Positions 8,700 through 15,876 of a stretch of DNA of 64,000 nt are shown here, one piece after another (the stretch's first letter is position 1; every line of letters begins with the position of its first letter). The notes under the pieces were generated by a model. It ran no database searches, had not been told where the DNA came from, and saw nothing but the letters and a program-made list of their open reading frames with translations. The DNA is from Pseudomonas fluorescens (GTDB lineage Bacteria; Pseudomonadota; Gammaproteobacteria; Pseudomonadales; Pseudomonadaceae): positions 310,001 through 374,000 of the forward strand of contig NZ_CABVIR010000004.1 of assembly GCF_902498065.1 (NCBI RefSeq), given 5' to 3'. The position numbers and the translations under genes are program-made.

Positions 8700-9755
8700 A
8701 TGTCTGGTCTGATTCTGGAAAACGTCGAGAAACATTACGGCTCGGCCTGCGCGGTAAAGGATGTGAACCTGCATTTGCCGGAAGGCAAACTGGTGTGTTT
8801 CCTCGGCCCGTCGGGTTGCGGTAAAACCACCTTGCTGCGGATGATCGCCGGTCTTGAAACCCTGACCGGCGGCGAGATCCGCCTCGACGGCGAAGACATC
8901 GGCCACACCCCGGCGCATCAGCGTAATTTCGGCATGGTGTTTCAATCGTTGGCGCTGTTTCCGCACATGACGGTTGGGGAAAACATCGCCTACCCGCTGA
9001 AACTGCGCGGGGTCAGCAAGGCTGATCAACAGGCGCGAGTGGTGGAGCTGCTGGAGCTGATTCAGTTGCAGGAAATGATTGATCGCCCGGTGGCGAAACT
9101 GTCTGGCGGTCAACGCCAGCGCGTGGCGATTGCCCGGGCGATTGCCAACCACCCGAAAATCCTCCTGCTGGATGAGCCGCTGTCGGCGCTGGACGCCAAG
9201 CTGCGCGAGTCGATGCAGGTGGAGATTCGTCAACTGCAACAACGCCTGAACATCACCACCATCATGGTCACCCACGACCAGCGTGAAGCGATGACCATGG
9301 CCGATATCGTCGTGGTGTTGGGTGAGCATCGTGTGCAGCAGGTGGGCACGCCGATCGAGATTTACCGCCACCCGGCCAACGAGTTTGTCGCGGACTTTAT
9401 TGGCTCGGGCAACATCTTCCCGGCGACCGCGCTCGGTAACGGCCAGGTCAGCCTGCCGGGGGGGGATGCCCTGCACGTGCCGATCTGCACGAGCATTGCG
9501 GCGGGGGAGAAGGTCAAGATGCTGATCCGCCCTGAGGACTTGCAACTGTCGCAGCCGCAGGCGTCGGCGGGGAATCGCTTGCTGGGCACCGTGACGTTCG
9601 TGCGTGATATCGGCGCGACGATCGAGACGACCGTGGAGTGTTCGGGCGTGTCGTTTACGGCGCTGAGCACGCCGTGTCAGGGTTTTGGGTTGAGCATTGG
9701 CAACCCGGTGTCGGTGACATTGCCGGCCGAGGCTTGCCGCGTACTCGGTGCCTGA
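8700..9755 (+). CDS. ABC transporter ATP-binding protein, PotA-like
   Basis: A 351-residue ATPase with Walker A GPSGCGKTT (residues ~36-44), signature LSGGQRQRVAIARA (~134), Walker B ILLLDEPLSALD (~154) and switch His in TMVTHDQ(R)EA. The C-terminal ~110 residues are the TOBE-like regulatory domain of the PotA/MalK group. The ATG at 8700 is preferred over GTG at 8691 because TTGAGGTG provides a ribosome site 7-8 nt upstream. The last 27 bp of the gene (coding EACRVLGA-stop) recur twice downstream inside a REP tandem repeat. Confidence 0.95.
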   Translation: MSGLILENVEKHYGSACAVKDVNLHLPEGKLVCFLGPSGCGKTTLLRMIAGLETLTGGEIRLDGEDIGHTPAHQRNFGMVFQSLALFPHMTVGENIAYPLKLRGVSKADQQARVVELLELIQLQEMIDRPVAKLSGGQRQRVAIARAIANHPKILLLDEPLSALDAKLRESMQVEIRQLQQRLNITTIMVTHDQREAMTMADIVVVLGEHRVQQVGTPIEIYRHPANEFVADFIGSGNIFPATALGNGQVSLPGGDALHVPICTSIAAGEKVKMLIRPEDLQLSQPQASAGNRLLGTVTFVRDIGATIETTVECSGVSFTALSTPCQGFGLSIGNPVSVTLPAEACRVLGA

Positions 9756-10134
9756 TCCGGATTGATGTGGGCCTTAATGGCCCCATCGCTGGCAAGCCAG
9801 CTCCCACAGGTTCATCGGTAGTCACACGATTTTGTGATCACCCGCAATCCTTGTGGGAGGCTTGTCGGGTGCTCGGCGCCTGATCCTGAATTTTTACAGC
9901 CTGACCTGGCCTCATCGCTGGCAGGCCAGCTCCCACAGGTTCATCGGTGTTCACACGATTTTGTGATCACCCGCAATCCTTGTGGGAGGCTTGTCGGGTG
10001 CTCGGCGCCGGATCCTGAATTTTTATAGCCTTACTGGCCTCATCGCTGGCAGGCCAGCTCCCACAGGTTTATCGGTGGTCACTTATTGTGTGATCACCCG
10101 CAATCCTTGTGGGAGCTGGCCTGCCAGCGATGGG
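9729..10134. repeat. Tandem ~128-bp repeat of REPs plus copies of the ATPase gene's 3' end
   Basis: Three head-to-tail units begin at 9729, 9857 and 9986 (periods 128 and 129 bp). Each opens with GAGGCTTG..CTCGG(T/C)GCC(T/G)GATCC, in unit 1 the end of the upstream ABC-ATPase gene, then carries an inward REP (CATCGCTGGCAAGCC/CATCGCTGGCAGGCC) at 9784, 9913 and 10041, and ends GTGATCACCCGCAATCCTTGTGG. The last unit closes with a full outward REP (GTGGGAGCTGGCCTGCCAGC). Units 2 and 3 are nearly identical to each other; unit 1 is more diverged in the coding part. This fills the 406-bp gap before the AraC-family gene. Confidence 0.9.
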
Positions 10135-10161
10135 GCCATCAGTTACACCCTCAAGGCTGAA

Positions 10162-11091
10162 TCAGACACTCAACCGCAACCGCGCCAAATCCCGCAACGG
10201 CGGCGCGCCGAACAATCGGCTGTACTCACGGCTGAACTGCGACGGGCTTTCATACCCCACACGATACCCCGCCGCCGATGCTTCCAATCCTTCCGCCAGC
10301 ATCAACCGCCGCGCTTCCTGCAAGCGCAGTTGCTTCTGATACTGCAACGGGCTCATCGCCGTCATCGCCTTGAACCGGTGATGCAAGGTCGACACGCTCA
10401 AATTCACTTCCTTGGCCAAATCATCGATGCGTAGCGGCTGCTCGTAATTGCCGTTGAGCCATTTGATCGCCTGGCTGATGCGGTGGCTCTGGCTGTTGGC
10501 GATGGCAATTTCATACAGCCGATAGCCCTGCTGACTGCGCAACAACCGATAGAGAATCTCCCGACGAATCAACGGCGCGAGCATGGCAATGTCTTTCGGC
10601 GTGTCCAGCAAACGCGCCAGGCGCAGCACCGCGTCGAGCATCGCGGTGTCGATTCGTTCGACATATAAGCCACGACCGGTCGGACGGGTTGGTACGCCGA
10701 GCGGGCCGGCGTCGGCAATCAGCGCGGTGATTTCCGCCGGGTCAATGTCCAGCCGTACCGAGAGGATCGGTTCTTCAGACGTGACGTTCACGATCCGCCC
10801 GCTCAGGGGCATGGAGACCGACACCACCAGGTAATTCAGTGGATCGTAATTGAAGAATTCGTCGGCCAACCTGACCTCTTTGCGCCCCTGCGCCATGATG
10901 CACAACGCCGGTTGTGCCAGCACCGGGGCGAAGTCATGGGACTTGCTGTGTTTGCCCAAAAACAGCGAGCCGACGGCGGTCGCATAATTGCCATCCTCTG
11001 TGGTGTTGCGACGGATGATGGCTGCCAGTTCCGCGCGCTGCTTCTCCATGTCGGCGTCCGGCGGGGCTTGAAAGTGATCGAGCGACGACAT
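10162..11091 (-). CDS. AraC-family transcriptional regulator
   Basis: A 309-residue regulator: N-terminal cupin-like AraC_N domain (residues ~20-180, with LAQPALCIMAQGRKEVRL) and C-terminal double helix-turn-helix (~205-300), with the second recognition region YESPSQFSREYSRLFGAPP. The ATG at 11091 is chosen over 11100 because GAGG lies 9 nt before it and is too close to the other. This AraC_N group often controls adjacent oxidoreductase genes, but here the nearest neighbour, the ABM monooxygenase, is divergent and 334 bp away. The target is unknown. Confidence 0.92.
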   Translation of the reverse strand: MSSLDHFQAPPDADMEKQRAELAAIIRRNTTEDGNYATAVGSLFLGKHSKSHDFAPVLAQPALCIMAQGRKEVRLADEFFNYDPLNYLVVSVSMPLSGRIVNVTSEEPILSVRLDIDPAEITALIADAGPLGVPTRPTGRGLYVERIDTAMLDAVLRLARLLDTPKDIAMLAPLIRREILYRLLRSQQGYRLYEIAIANSQSHRISQAIKWLNGNYEQPLRIDDLAKEVNLSVSTLHHRFKAMTAMSPLQYQKQLRLQEARRLMLAEGLEASAAGYRVGYESPSQFSREYSRLFGAPPLRDLARLRLSV

Positions 11092-11425
11092 GCAGGGCAT
11101 CCTCGGCGAAACAGTGGGAATGAGCAGAGCTTAAATTTGTGCAAGGCAGGGCGGTAGACACATCCTGCGAAAAGCTTGCCTGATTCTGCACGGGGTTGCA
11201 GAGGTCGGCCGGTATGGCAGTTGCGCGCAAGGAAAACTTGCTTGAACCTCGTGTTTCAGCCCGCTTACAGGTTTTACACATTGTTACAGGCGCTGAAGGC
11301 AGCTTCGCAGGATTGTGCAACAAGCCGGCAGGAATCGACTAACGGGGCAGCGTGCGGGCGCTTAACCTTGGATCCTGTCGCAGCCCGTCCCACGGCTGCC
11401 ACTCGAGTACCTGGGAGGGTTGAAC
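11092..11425. other. 334-bp divergent intergenic region
   Basis: Separates the AraC gene from the ABM-domain gene. It contains two close TTACAGG copies around a TTTTACACATTG segment (about 11273-11297), which could be regulator contacts, and GGGAGGG as ribosome site for the downstream gene. No convincing promoter hexamers, RNA gene or terminator was found. Confidence 0.4.
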
Positions 11426-11779
11426 ATGTCTACGCAGATCCCCGTCAGTCATATGGCCTTCGTCCGGGCCCGCGCCGGGCGTTCGGCGGAACTCGGTGCG
11501 CGCCTCAGCGCCTTGATCGAGCCGTCGCGCGCCGCGCCTGGCTGCCTGAGTTTTTCCTTGCAGCATTCACAGTGCGATCCGGAGTTGTGGCTGGTCTCCG
11601 GTTTCTGGACCCATCAGCAAGCGATGATTGCTTATTTCAGCACGCCGGCAATGGAGATTTTCGCCGAGCTGGTGCAGGAACTGGTGGTCAACAGTCTGGA
11701 TTTTCATACGTTCAAGGAGGTGTCGGCGACCCAGGCGTTGGGGCAGTCCCGGTCGTGGGTACACAAACTCGCGGGTTGA
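11426..11779 (+). CDS. Antibiotic-biosynthesis-monooxygenase (ABM) domain protein
   Basis: A 117-residue protein of the dimeric alpha/beta-barrel ABM/YgiN type: beta-1 VSHMAFVRARAGRSAELGARL, central SFSLQHSQCDPELWLVSGFW and the helix following TPAMEIFAEL. These cofactor-free proteins act as small monooxygenases or heme/quinone modifiers. Start: ATG at 11426 with GGGAGGG 6 nt upstream; an in-frame TTG at 11420 is less likely. The function of this member is unknown; it stands alone and is divergent from an AraC regulator. Confidence 0.85.
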   Translation: MSTQIPVSHMAFVRARAGRSAELGARLSALIEPSRAAPGCLSFSLQHSQCDPELWLVSGFWTHQQAMIAYFSTPAMEIFAELVQELVVNSLDFHTFKEVSATQALGQSRSWVHKLAG

Positions 11780-11820
11780 GGGTTTAATGGCGCAACTCTC
11801 AATCAGCCAGGATCCGCGAC

Positions 11821-12051
11821 ATGGCACGCAAAGCCTTTGACACCTTCGAAGCCGTATCCGCTGTAGTGCCCCGCGAAGGCGGTTACTACGCGGCGATTGC
11901 CACCAAAGCCATCGGTGGCTCGGGCGCACCGCGCTTCAACAAATTGCTGGAAGACCAGACCTTCAAGACCGCCAAAGAAGCGGACGAGGCTGCCGCCCTG
12001 AAACTGACGCACCTCAAGGGCGTCGGCGAAGACGGCGAGCTGATCTGGTAA
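11821..12051 (+). CDS. Small conserved-type hypothetical protein
   Basis: A 76-residue soluble protein (MARKAFDTFEAVSAVVPREGG...). It has alternating charged residues, no membrane segment and no recognised domain. The codon use is like its neighbours, and GGATC precedes the ATG, supporting a real gene. Its TAA stop abuts the stop codon of the convergent flavin-reductase gene (TAATTA), so there is no intergenic base between them. Confidence 0.65.
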   Translation: MARKAFDTFEAVSAVVPREGGYYAAIATKAIGGSGAPRFNKLLEDQTFKTAKEADEAAALKLTHLKGVGEDGELIW

Positions 12052-12681
12052 TTACTTGACCGCCCCCGGGCGGAACATCTTGAACAAGGCTTCCGGGCCC
12101 AGCTGAAAGTAATCCGCTGGCCCGCCACCGCGCAGAATCGGTTCTGCCGCGGCGGTGTCGTACACCCCGTCCTTCAACAGCCATTTGGCGATGTGCACGG
12201 CGACCACTTCGCCGAGAATCAGCCAGCTCGGCACCACGTTGCCGTCGGCGCGTTGCAACTGAATGATCTGCGTGACCTTGCACTCGAAGGACACCGGGCT
12301 TTCTGCAACCCGTGGCACCTGAATGATTTTCGACGCAACGGGCGTCAGCCCTGACAACTCGAACTCGTTGATTTCCGGCGCGACCATCGCACAGCTCTGG
12401 TTCATCTGCTCGGCCAGCGGCCGGGTCGCCAGGTTCCAGGCGAACTCGCCGGTCTGCTCGATGTTGTTCAGGCTGTCTTTGCGTCCGACGCTGGAGAACC
12501 CGATGATCGGCGGAATGTAATTGAAGGCGTTGAAGAAACTGTACGGCGCCAGATTCAGGCGACCGTTGGCATCCTGGGAGGAAATCCAGCCGATGGGGCG
12601 CGGGCCGACGATCGCGTTGAACGGGTCATGGGGCAGGCCGTGGCCGTTGGCGGGTTCGTAGAAGTGGATGTCGTCGGGCAT
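12052..12681 (-). CDS. Flavin reductase-like (FMN-binding split-barrel) protein
   Basis: A 209-residue member of the flavin reductase-like family. The FMN-binding core is recognised by AIVGPRPIGWISSQDANGRLNLAPYSFFNAF (read in parts, residues 24-54) and the following GFSSVGRKDSLNNIEQTGEFAWNL. Members reduce flavin with NAD(P)H or bind FMN in other oxidoreductase roles. The ribosome site is weak (GGA only). The upstream gap holds a REP pair and the kgtP terminator, so it is probably transcribed on its own. The physiological partner is unknown. Confidence 0.9.
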   Translation of the reverse strand: MPDDIHFYEPANGHGLPHDPFNAIVGPRPIGWISSQDANGRLNLAPYSFFNAFNYIPPIIGFSSVGRKDSLNNIEQTGEFAWNLATRPLAEQMNQSCAMVAPEINEFELSGLTPVASKIIQVPRVAESPVSFECKVTQIIQLQRADGNVVPSWLILGEVVAVHIAKWLLKDGVYDTAAAEPILRGGGPADYFQLGPEALFKMFRPGAVK

Positions 12682-12757
12682 GGCATATATTCCGGGAGGA
12701 TCGGGAGGCAGTCATGGTGCAAGGACGAACGGATAATTTCCAGCGATGAGATTCAAA

Positions 12758-12848
12758 TGTGGGAGCGAGCCTGCTCGCGATAGCGGTGTGTCAGTCAGCC
12801 AATTTGTATCTGATACACCGCTATCGCGAGCAGGCTCGCTCCCACAGG
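12758..12848. repeat. REP pair, GCGAGC variant
   Basis: Two facing REP copies (TGTGGGAGCGAGCCTGCTCGC and its complement). The inner flanks also pair (TAGCGGTGT..ACACCGCTA), so the entire 91 bp could form one long hairpin. It lies between the kgtP terminator and the flavin-reductase gene. Confidence 0.9.
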
Positions 12849-12872
12849 GTTTTGTGTCGGTAGTAAACAAAA

Positions 12873-12905
12873 GGGGCAGACCCGTTAAGGTCTGCCCCTA
12901 TTTTT
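12873..12905 (-). terminator. Rho-independent terminator of kgtP
   Basis: A perfect 10-bp stem GGGGCAGACC/GGTCTGCCCC with a 6-nt loop (12873-12898). Read on the minus strand it follows the kgtP stop codon by about 22 bp and is followed by TTTTG; the plus-strand side also has a TATTTTT run. Confidence 0.85.
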
Positions 12906-12920
12906 GTGGCGCTAACGAAC

Positions 12921-14243
12921 TCAGTCCGTCTCGATCCGCGAATGTTTGCGGGTGTCTTTCATGGTGATGTACACCAGCAACGACACGGCAATACACGCGG
13001 TGACATACCAGTAGTAACCGGTTTCCATGCCGATGCTCTTGAACCACAGCGCGATGTATTCAGCGGTACCGCCGAAGATCGACACGGTCAGGGCATAGGG
13101 CAAGCCAACGCCCAGCGCACGGATCTCGGTCGGGAACAGCTCGGCTTTCACCACCGCGTTGATCGAGGTGTAACCGCTGACGATGATCAGCGCCGCCATG
13201 ATCAGGAAGAACGCGCCCCACCAGCTCTGGATGGTGTGCAGGGTGGTGAGGATCGGCACGGTGAACAGGGTGCCGAGGACACCGAAGGCAATCAGGATCG
13301 GCCGACGACCGACTTTATCCGACAGCCCGCCGATGATCGGTTGCAGGCACATGAACAGGAACAGCGTGGCAGCGGAAATGGTGGTGGAGTCGGAGATGCT
13401 CATGCCGACGGTGTTCACCAGGTATTTCTGCATGTACGTGGTGTAGGTGTAGAACGCCAGGGTGCCGCCCATGGTCAGGCCGACCACGGTCATCAGTTCC
13501 TTGGGATGGCGCATCAGCGTGCGCATGGCGCTTTCTTTTTTCTCTTTCTTGACCTTGGTGAACGACTCGGTCTCTTCCATGCCGCGACGCAAGTACAGCG
13601 CGACCACGGCACACAGTGCGCCGATGGCGAACGGGATGCGCCAGCCCCAGGCATACAGCTCTTCGGTGGTCAGGAAGTTTTGCAGCACGATCAGCACGCC
13701 CAGCGCGATGAGCTGGCCGGAGATCAGGGTCACGTACTGGAAGCTGGAGAAGAAACCGCGACGGTCCTTGGTCGCCATCTCGCTGAGGTAGGTGGCCGAG
13801 GTGCCGTACTCGCCACCGACCGACAGGCCTTGCAGCAGACGCGCGAAAATCAGCAGGATCGGCGCGCCGATGCCAATGGTTTCATACCCCGGGCTCAGGG
13901 CGATCACCAGCGAGCCGAAACACATCAGGTACACCGAAGCCATGAGCGCTTTCTTGCGACCGGCCTTGTCGGCGTAGAGGCCCATCAGCCAGCCACCGAT
14001 CGGACGCATGAGGAAGCCCACGGCGAAGATCGCAGCGGTGTTGAGCAGTTGTGCAGTGGTGTCGCCTTTCGGGAAAAAGGCTTTGGCGAAGTACAGCGAG
14101 AAGGCGGCGTAGACGTACCAGTCGTACCACTCGACCATGTTGCCGACCGAACCGCTGAAGATCGATTTGATGCGACTGGCGGTGGTTCTTTCTTTGGCCG
14201 GCACGGCAGCCGACCCAAGGGGCAGGGCGTTGGAGTTATCCAT
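12921..14243 (-). CDS. kgtP: Alpha-ketoglutarate/dicarboxylate:H+ symporter (MFS, MHS family)
   Basis: A 440-residue, 12-helix MFS permease close in sequence to E. coli KgtP: GNMVEWYDWYVY in TM1, the A-motif LYADKAGRKKAL between TM2 and TM3, LQGLSVGGEYGTSATYLSEMA in TM4 and LSDKVGRRPIL in the second half. It would import 2-oxoglutarate with protons across the inner membrane; PAO1 PA5530 plays this role. A good AAGGA ribosome site precedes the ATG. Upstream are a sigma-54 promoter and two activator dyads, and next come genes for a sigma-54 two-component system, so induction by C5-dicarboxylates is expected. Confidence 0.92.
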   Translation of the reverse strand: MDNSNALPLGSAAVPAKERTTASRIKSIFSGSVGNMVEWYDWYVYAAFSLYFAKAFFPKGDTTAQLLNTAAIFAVGFLMRPIGGWLMGLYADKAGRKKALMASVYLMCFGSLVIALSPGYETIGIGAPILLIFARLLQGLSVGGEYGTSATYLSEMATKDRRGFFSSFQYVTLISGQLIALGVLIVLQNFLTTEELYAWGWRIPFAIGALCAVVALYLRRGMEETESFTKVKKEKKESAMRTLMRHPKELMTVVGLTMGGTLAFYTYTTYMQKYLVNTVGMSISDSTTISAATLFLFMCLQPIIGGLSDKVGRRPILIAFGVLGTLFTVPILTTLHTIQSWWGAFFLIMAALIIVSGYTSINAVVKAELFPTEIRALGVGLPYALTVSIFGGTAEYIALWFKSIGMETGYYWYVTACIAVSLLVYITMKDTRKHSRIETD

Positions 14244-14306
14244 TGAAGGATCCTTCGTTTAATTGTTTTTGTGGAGCGCGTTTAAACGCAGCCTGAGGGG
14301 GCTATA

Positions 14307-14321
14307 GCAGGAGGTGTGCCA
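14307..14321 (-). promoter_or_regulatory. Sigma-54 (-24/-12) promoter of kgtP
   Basis: On the minus strand TGGCAC (14321-14316), five bases, then CTGC (14310-14307) matches the RpoN consensus TGGCAC-N5-TTGC with one mismatch. It is 64 bp upstream of the kgtP ATG, giving a short leader. No competing sigma-70 pair was seen. Confidence 0.8.
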
Positions 14322-14360
14322 ATCGAGAGAGGGCCGGTTTAGAGGGGGGTTGACGCTTGA

Positions 14361-14412
14361 GTGAGCGGAAATCCGCTTATCGGAAATTGAGTGTGAGCGA
14401 AAAATCGCTTAT
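14361..14412. promoter_or_regulatory. Two matching enhancer dyads upstream of the kgtP promoter
   Basis: Two 20-bp copies, GTGAGCGGAAATCCGCTTAT (14361-14380) and a second at 14393-14412 differing in the dyad arms (AGCGA..TCGCT). Each holds an inverted repeat AGCG(G/A)-N4-(C/T)CGCT; the arm change is compensated on both sides, so dyad symmetry is kept. The centres are 32 bp apart, three helical turns, and 40-105 bp upstream of the -24 element, as expected for binding of a sigma-54 activator such as the adjacent MifR-like protein. Confidence 0.72.
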
Positions 14413-14440
14413 GAACTTGGAGTTTGTGTTGTGTGTGCCG

Positions 14441-14523
14441 GCCTCATCGCGAGCAGGCTCGCTCCCACAATGGCCCGCGTACACCGTTCAAAATGTGGGA
14501 GCGAGCCTGCTCGCGATGAGGCC
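14441..14523. repeat. REP pair, GCGAGC variant
   Basis: Facing copies CATCGCGAGCAGGCTCGC..TCCCACA and TGTGGGAGCGAGCCTGCTCGC separated by 24 bp. It sits between the kgtP upstream activator sites and the end of the response-regulator gene and may end or protect the mifSR transcript. Confidence 0.88.
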
Positions 14524-14541
14524 AGTGCAGGCACTGCAAAA

Positions 14542-15876
14542 TCAGCTGTCTTGCAGGAACATCTCCCGCGTGAGCCCATGCCGCTGCATCTTTTCATTGA
14601 ACGTCCGACGGGGCAGTTGCAGCTCTTCAAGCACTGCCTTTACATCGCCCTTGTGCCGGGTCAGCGCCGCGCGCAGGCAATGTGCTTCGAACGCTTCCGC
14701 TTGCGCCGCCAGCGACTGGCCTGGATCGATCCCGACCGGTTCCGGCTCACCCAGTCCCAACACCTGCCGCTCGGCCACGTTCGCCAGTTCGCGCACATTG
14801 CCCGGCCAGTCATGGCTCAGCAAATGGCTCAACTGCGGGCCGGTCAGCGGCGGGAATGTGCGCCCCAATCGTTCGGCAGCGCTTTGCGCAAACGACTCGA
14901 ACAACAGCGGAATGTCTTCGCGACGCTCACGCAACGGCGGCAAACGCAATTCGGCGACGTTCAACCGATAGGCCAGATCCTCACGAAACCGTCCGGCCCG
15001 GGCCTCATCCAGCAGATCGGGTTTGGTCGCAGCGATGATCCGCAAATCCACGCGAATGCTCTGATTGGAACCCAACCGCTCCAGCTTCTGCTCCTGCAGC
15101 ACCCGCAACAATTTCACTTGCTGGGCCAGCGGCATGCTTTCGATTTCATCGAGAAACAGCGTGCCGCCATCGGCGTATTCGAGCTTGCCGATGCGCTTGC
15201 CCTGCGCGCCGGTGAACGCGCCGCTCTCGTGCCCGAATAGCTCAGCCTCGAACAACTGCTCGGGGATCGCCGCGCAGTTGAGCGCGACAAACGGCTTGTC
15301 GGCACGCGGGCCGAAGTCGTGCAGGCAACGGGCGACCAGCTCCTTGCCGCTGCCGGTTTCACCGCGAATCAACACGTTCACCGGCAATGCCGCCAGATCC
15401 AGCACCTGCCGGCGCAGGGTCTGCAGGCCACGGGACACGCCGAGCAACGTCGCGTCGAGTTTGGCGCGGTTATCGGCCTGTTCGTGCAACGCGCGGTTTT
15501 CCAACACCAGCCGGCGCTTGTCCAGCGCACGGCGCAGGCTGCCGAGCAGGGTTTCCGGGCTGAAGGGTTTTTCGAGGAAATCGTAGGCGCCATCGCGCAT
15601 CGCATCGACCGCCATCGGCACGTCGCCGTGCCCGGTCAGCAGAATCACCGGCAAGTCGGCATCGCGGCGCTGCACTTCGGCGAGCAGTTCCAGCCCGGTC
15701 ATGCCAGGCATGCGCACGTCGCTGAGGATCACCCCGGGAAAATGCTTCGGTAGCTGCGCCAGGCATTCATCGGCGCGGCTGAACAGCTGCACCTCGAAAC
15801 CCGACAGGCTCAGCCATTGCTCGACGGCGCTGCGGATGCTGCTTTCGTCGTCGACCACCATCACTGAATTCAGCAT
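14542..15876 (-). CDS. mifR: Sigma-54-dependent response regulator (MifR/DctD type)
   Basis: A 444-residue NtrC-family activator. The receiver domain (1-120) has the acidic pair VVDDE, phospho-acceptor Asp in ILSDVRMPG (~D52) and Lys in LEKPF. The AAA+ domain (~140-370) has Walker A RGETGSGKE, the sigma-54 contact loop ESGAFTGAQ and Walker B GGTLFLDE. The C-terminal Fis-type helix-turn-helix is LEELQLPRRTFNEKMQRHGL. The GGAGG ribosome site lies within the kinase gene, which overlaps by 7 bp. Next to kgtP it is best read as MifR, the regulator of 2-oxoglutarate use in P. aeruginosa; DctD or AauR are close alternatives. Confidence 0.83.
   Translation of the reverse strand: MLNSVMVVDDESSIRSAVEQWLSLSGFEVQLFSRADECLAQLPKHFPGVILSDVRMPGMTGLELLAEVQRRDADLPVILLTGHGDVPMAVDAMRDGAYDFLEKPFSPETLLGSLRRALDKRRLVLENRALHEQADNRAKLDATLLGVSRGLQTLRRQVLDLAALPVNVLIRGETGSGKELVARCLHDFGPRADKPFVALNCAAIPEQLFEAELFGHESGAFTGAQGKRIGKLEYADGGTLFLDEIESMPLAQQVKLLRVLQEQKLERLGSNQSIRVDLRIIAATKPDLLDEARAGRFREDLAYRLNVAELRLPPLRERREDIPLLFESFAQSAAERLGRTFPPLTGPQLSHLLSHDWPGNVRELANVAERQVLGLGEPEPVGIDPGQSLAAQAEAFEAHCLRAALTRHKGDVKAVLEELQLPRRTFNEKMQRHGLTREMFLQDS

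Noticed and set aside
9784..10134. Regularly spaced repeats resembling a CRISPR array
   Set aside because: Only three units of ~128 bp, built from REP palindromes and a duplicated gene end, with near-identical 'spacers' and no cas genes.
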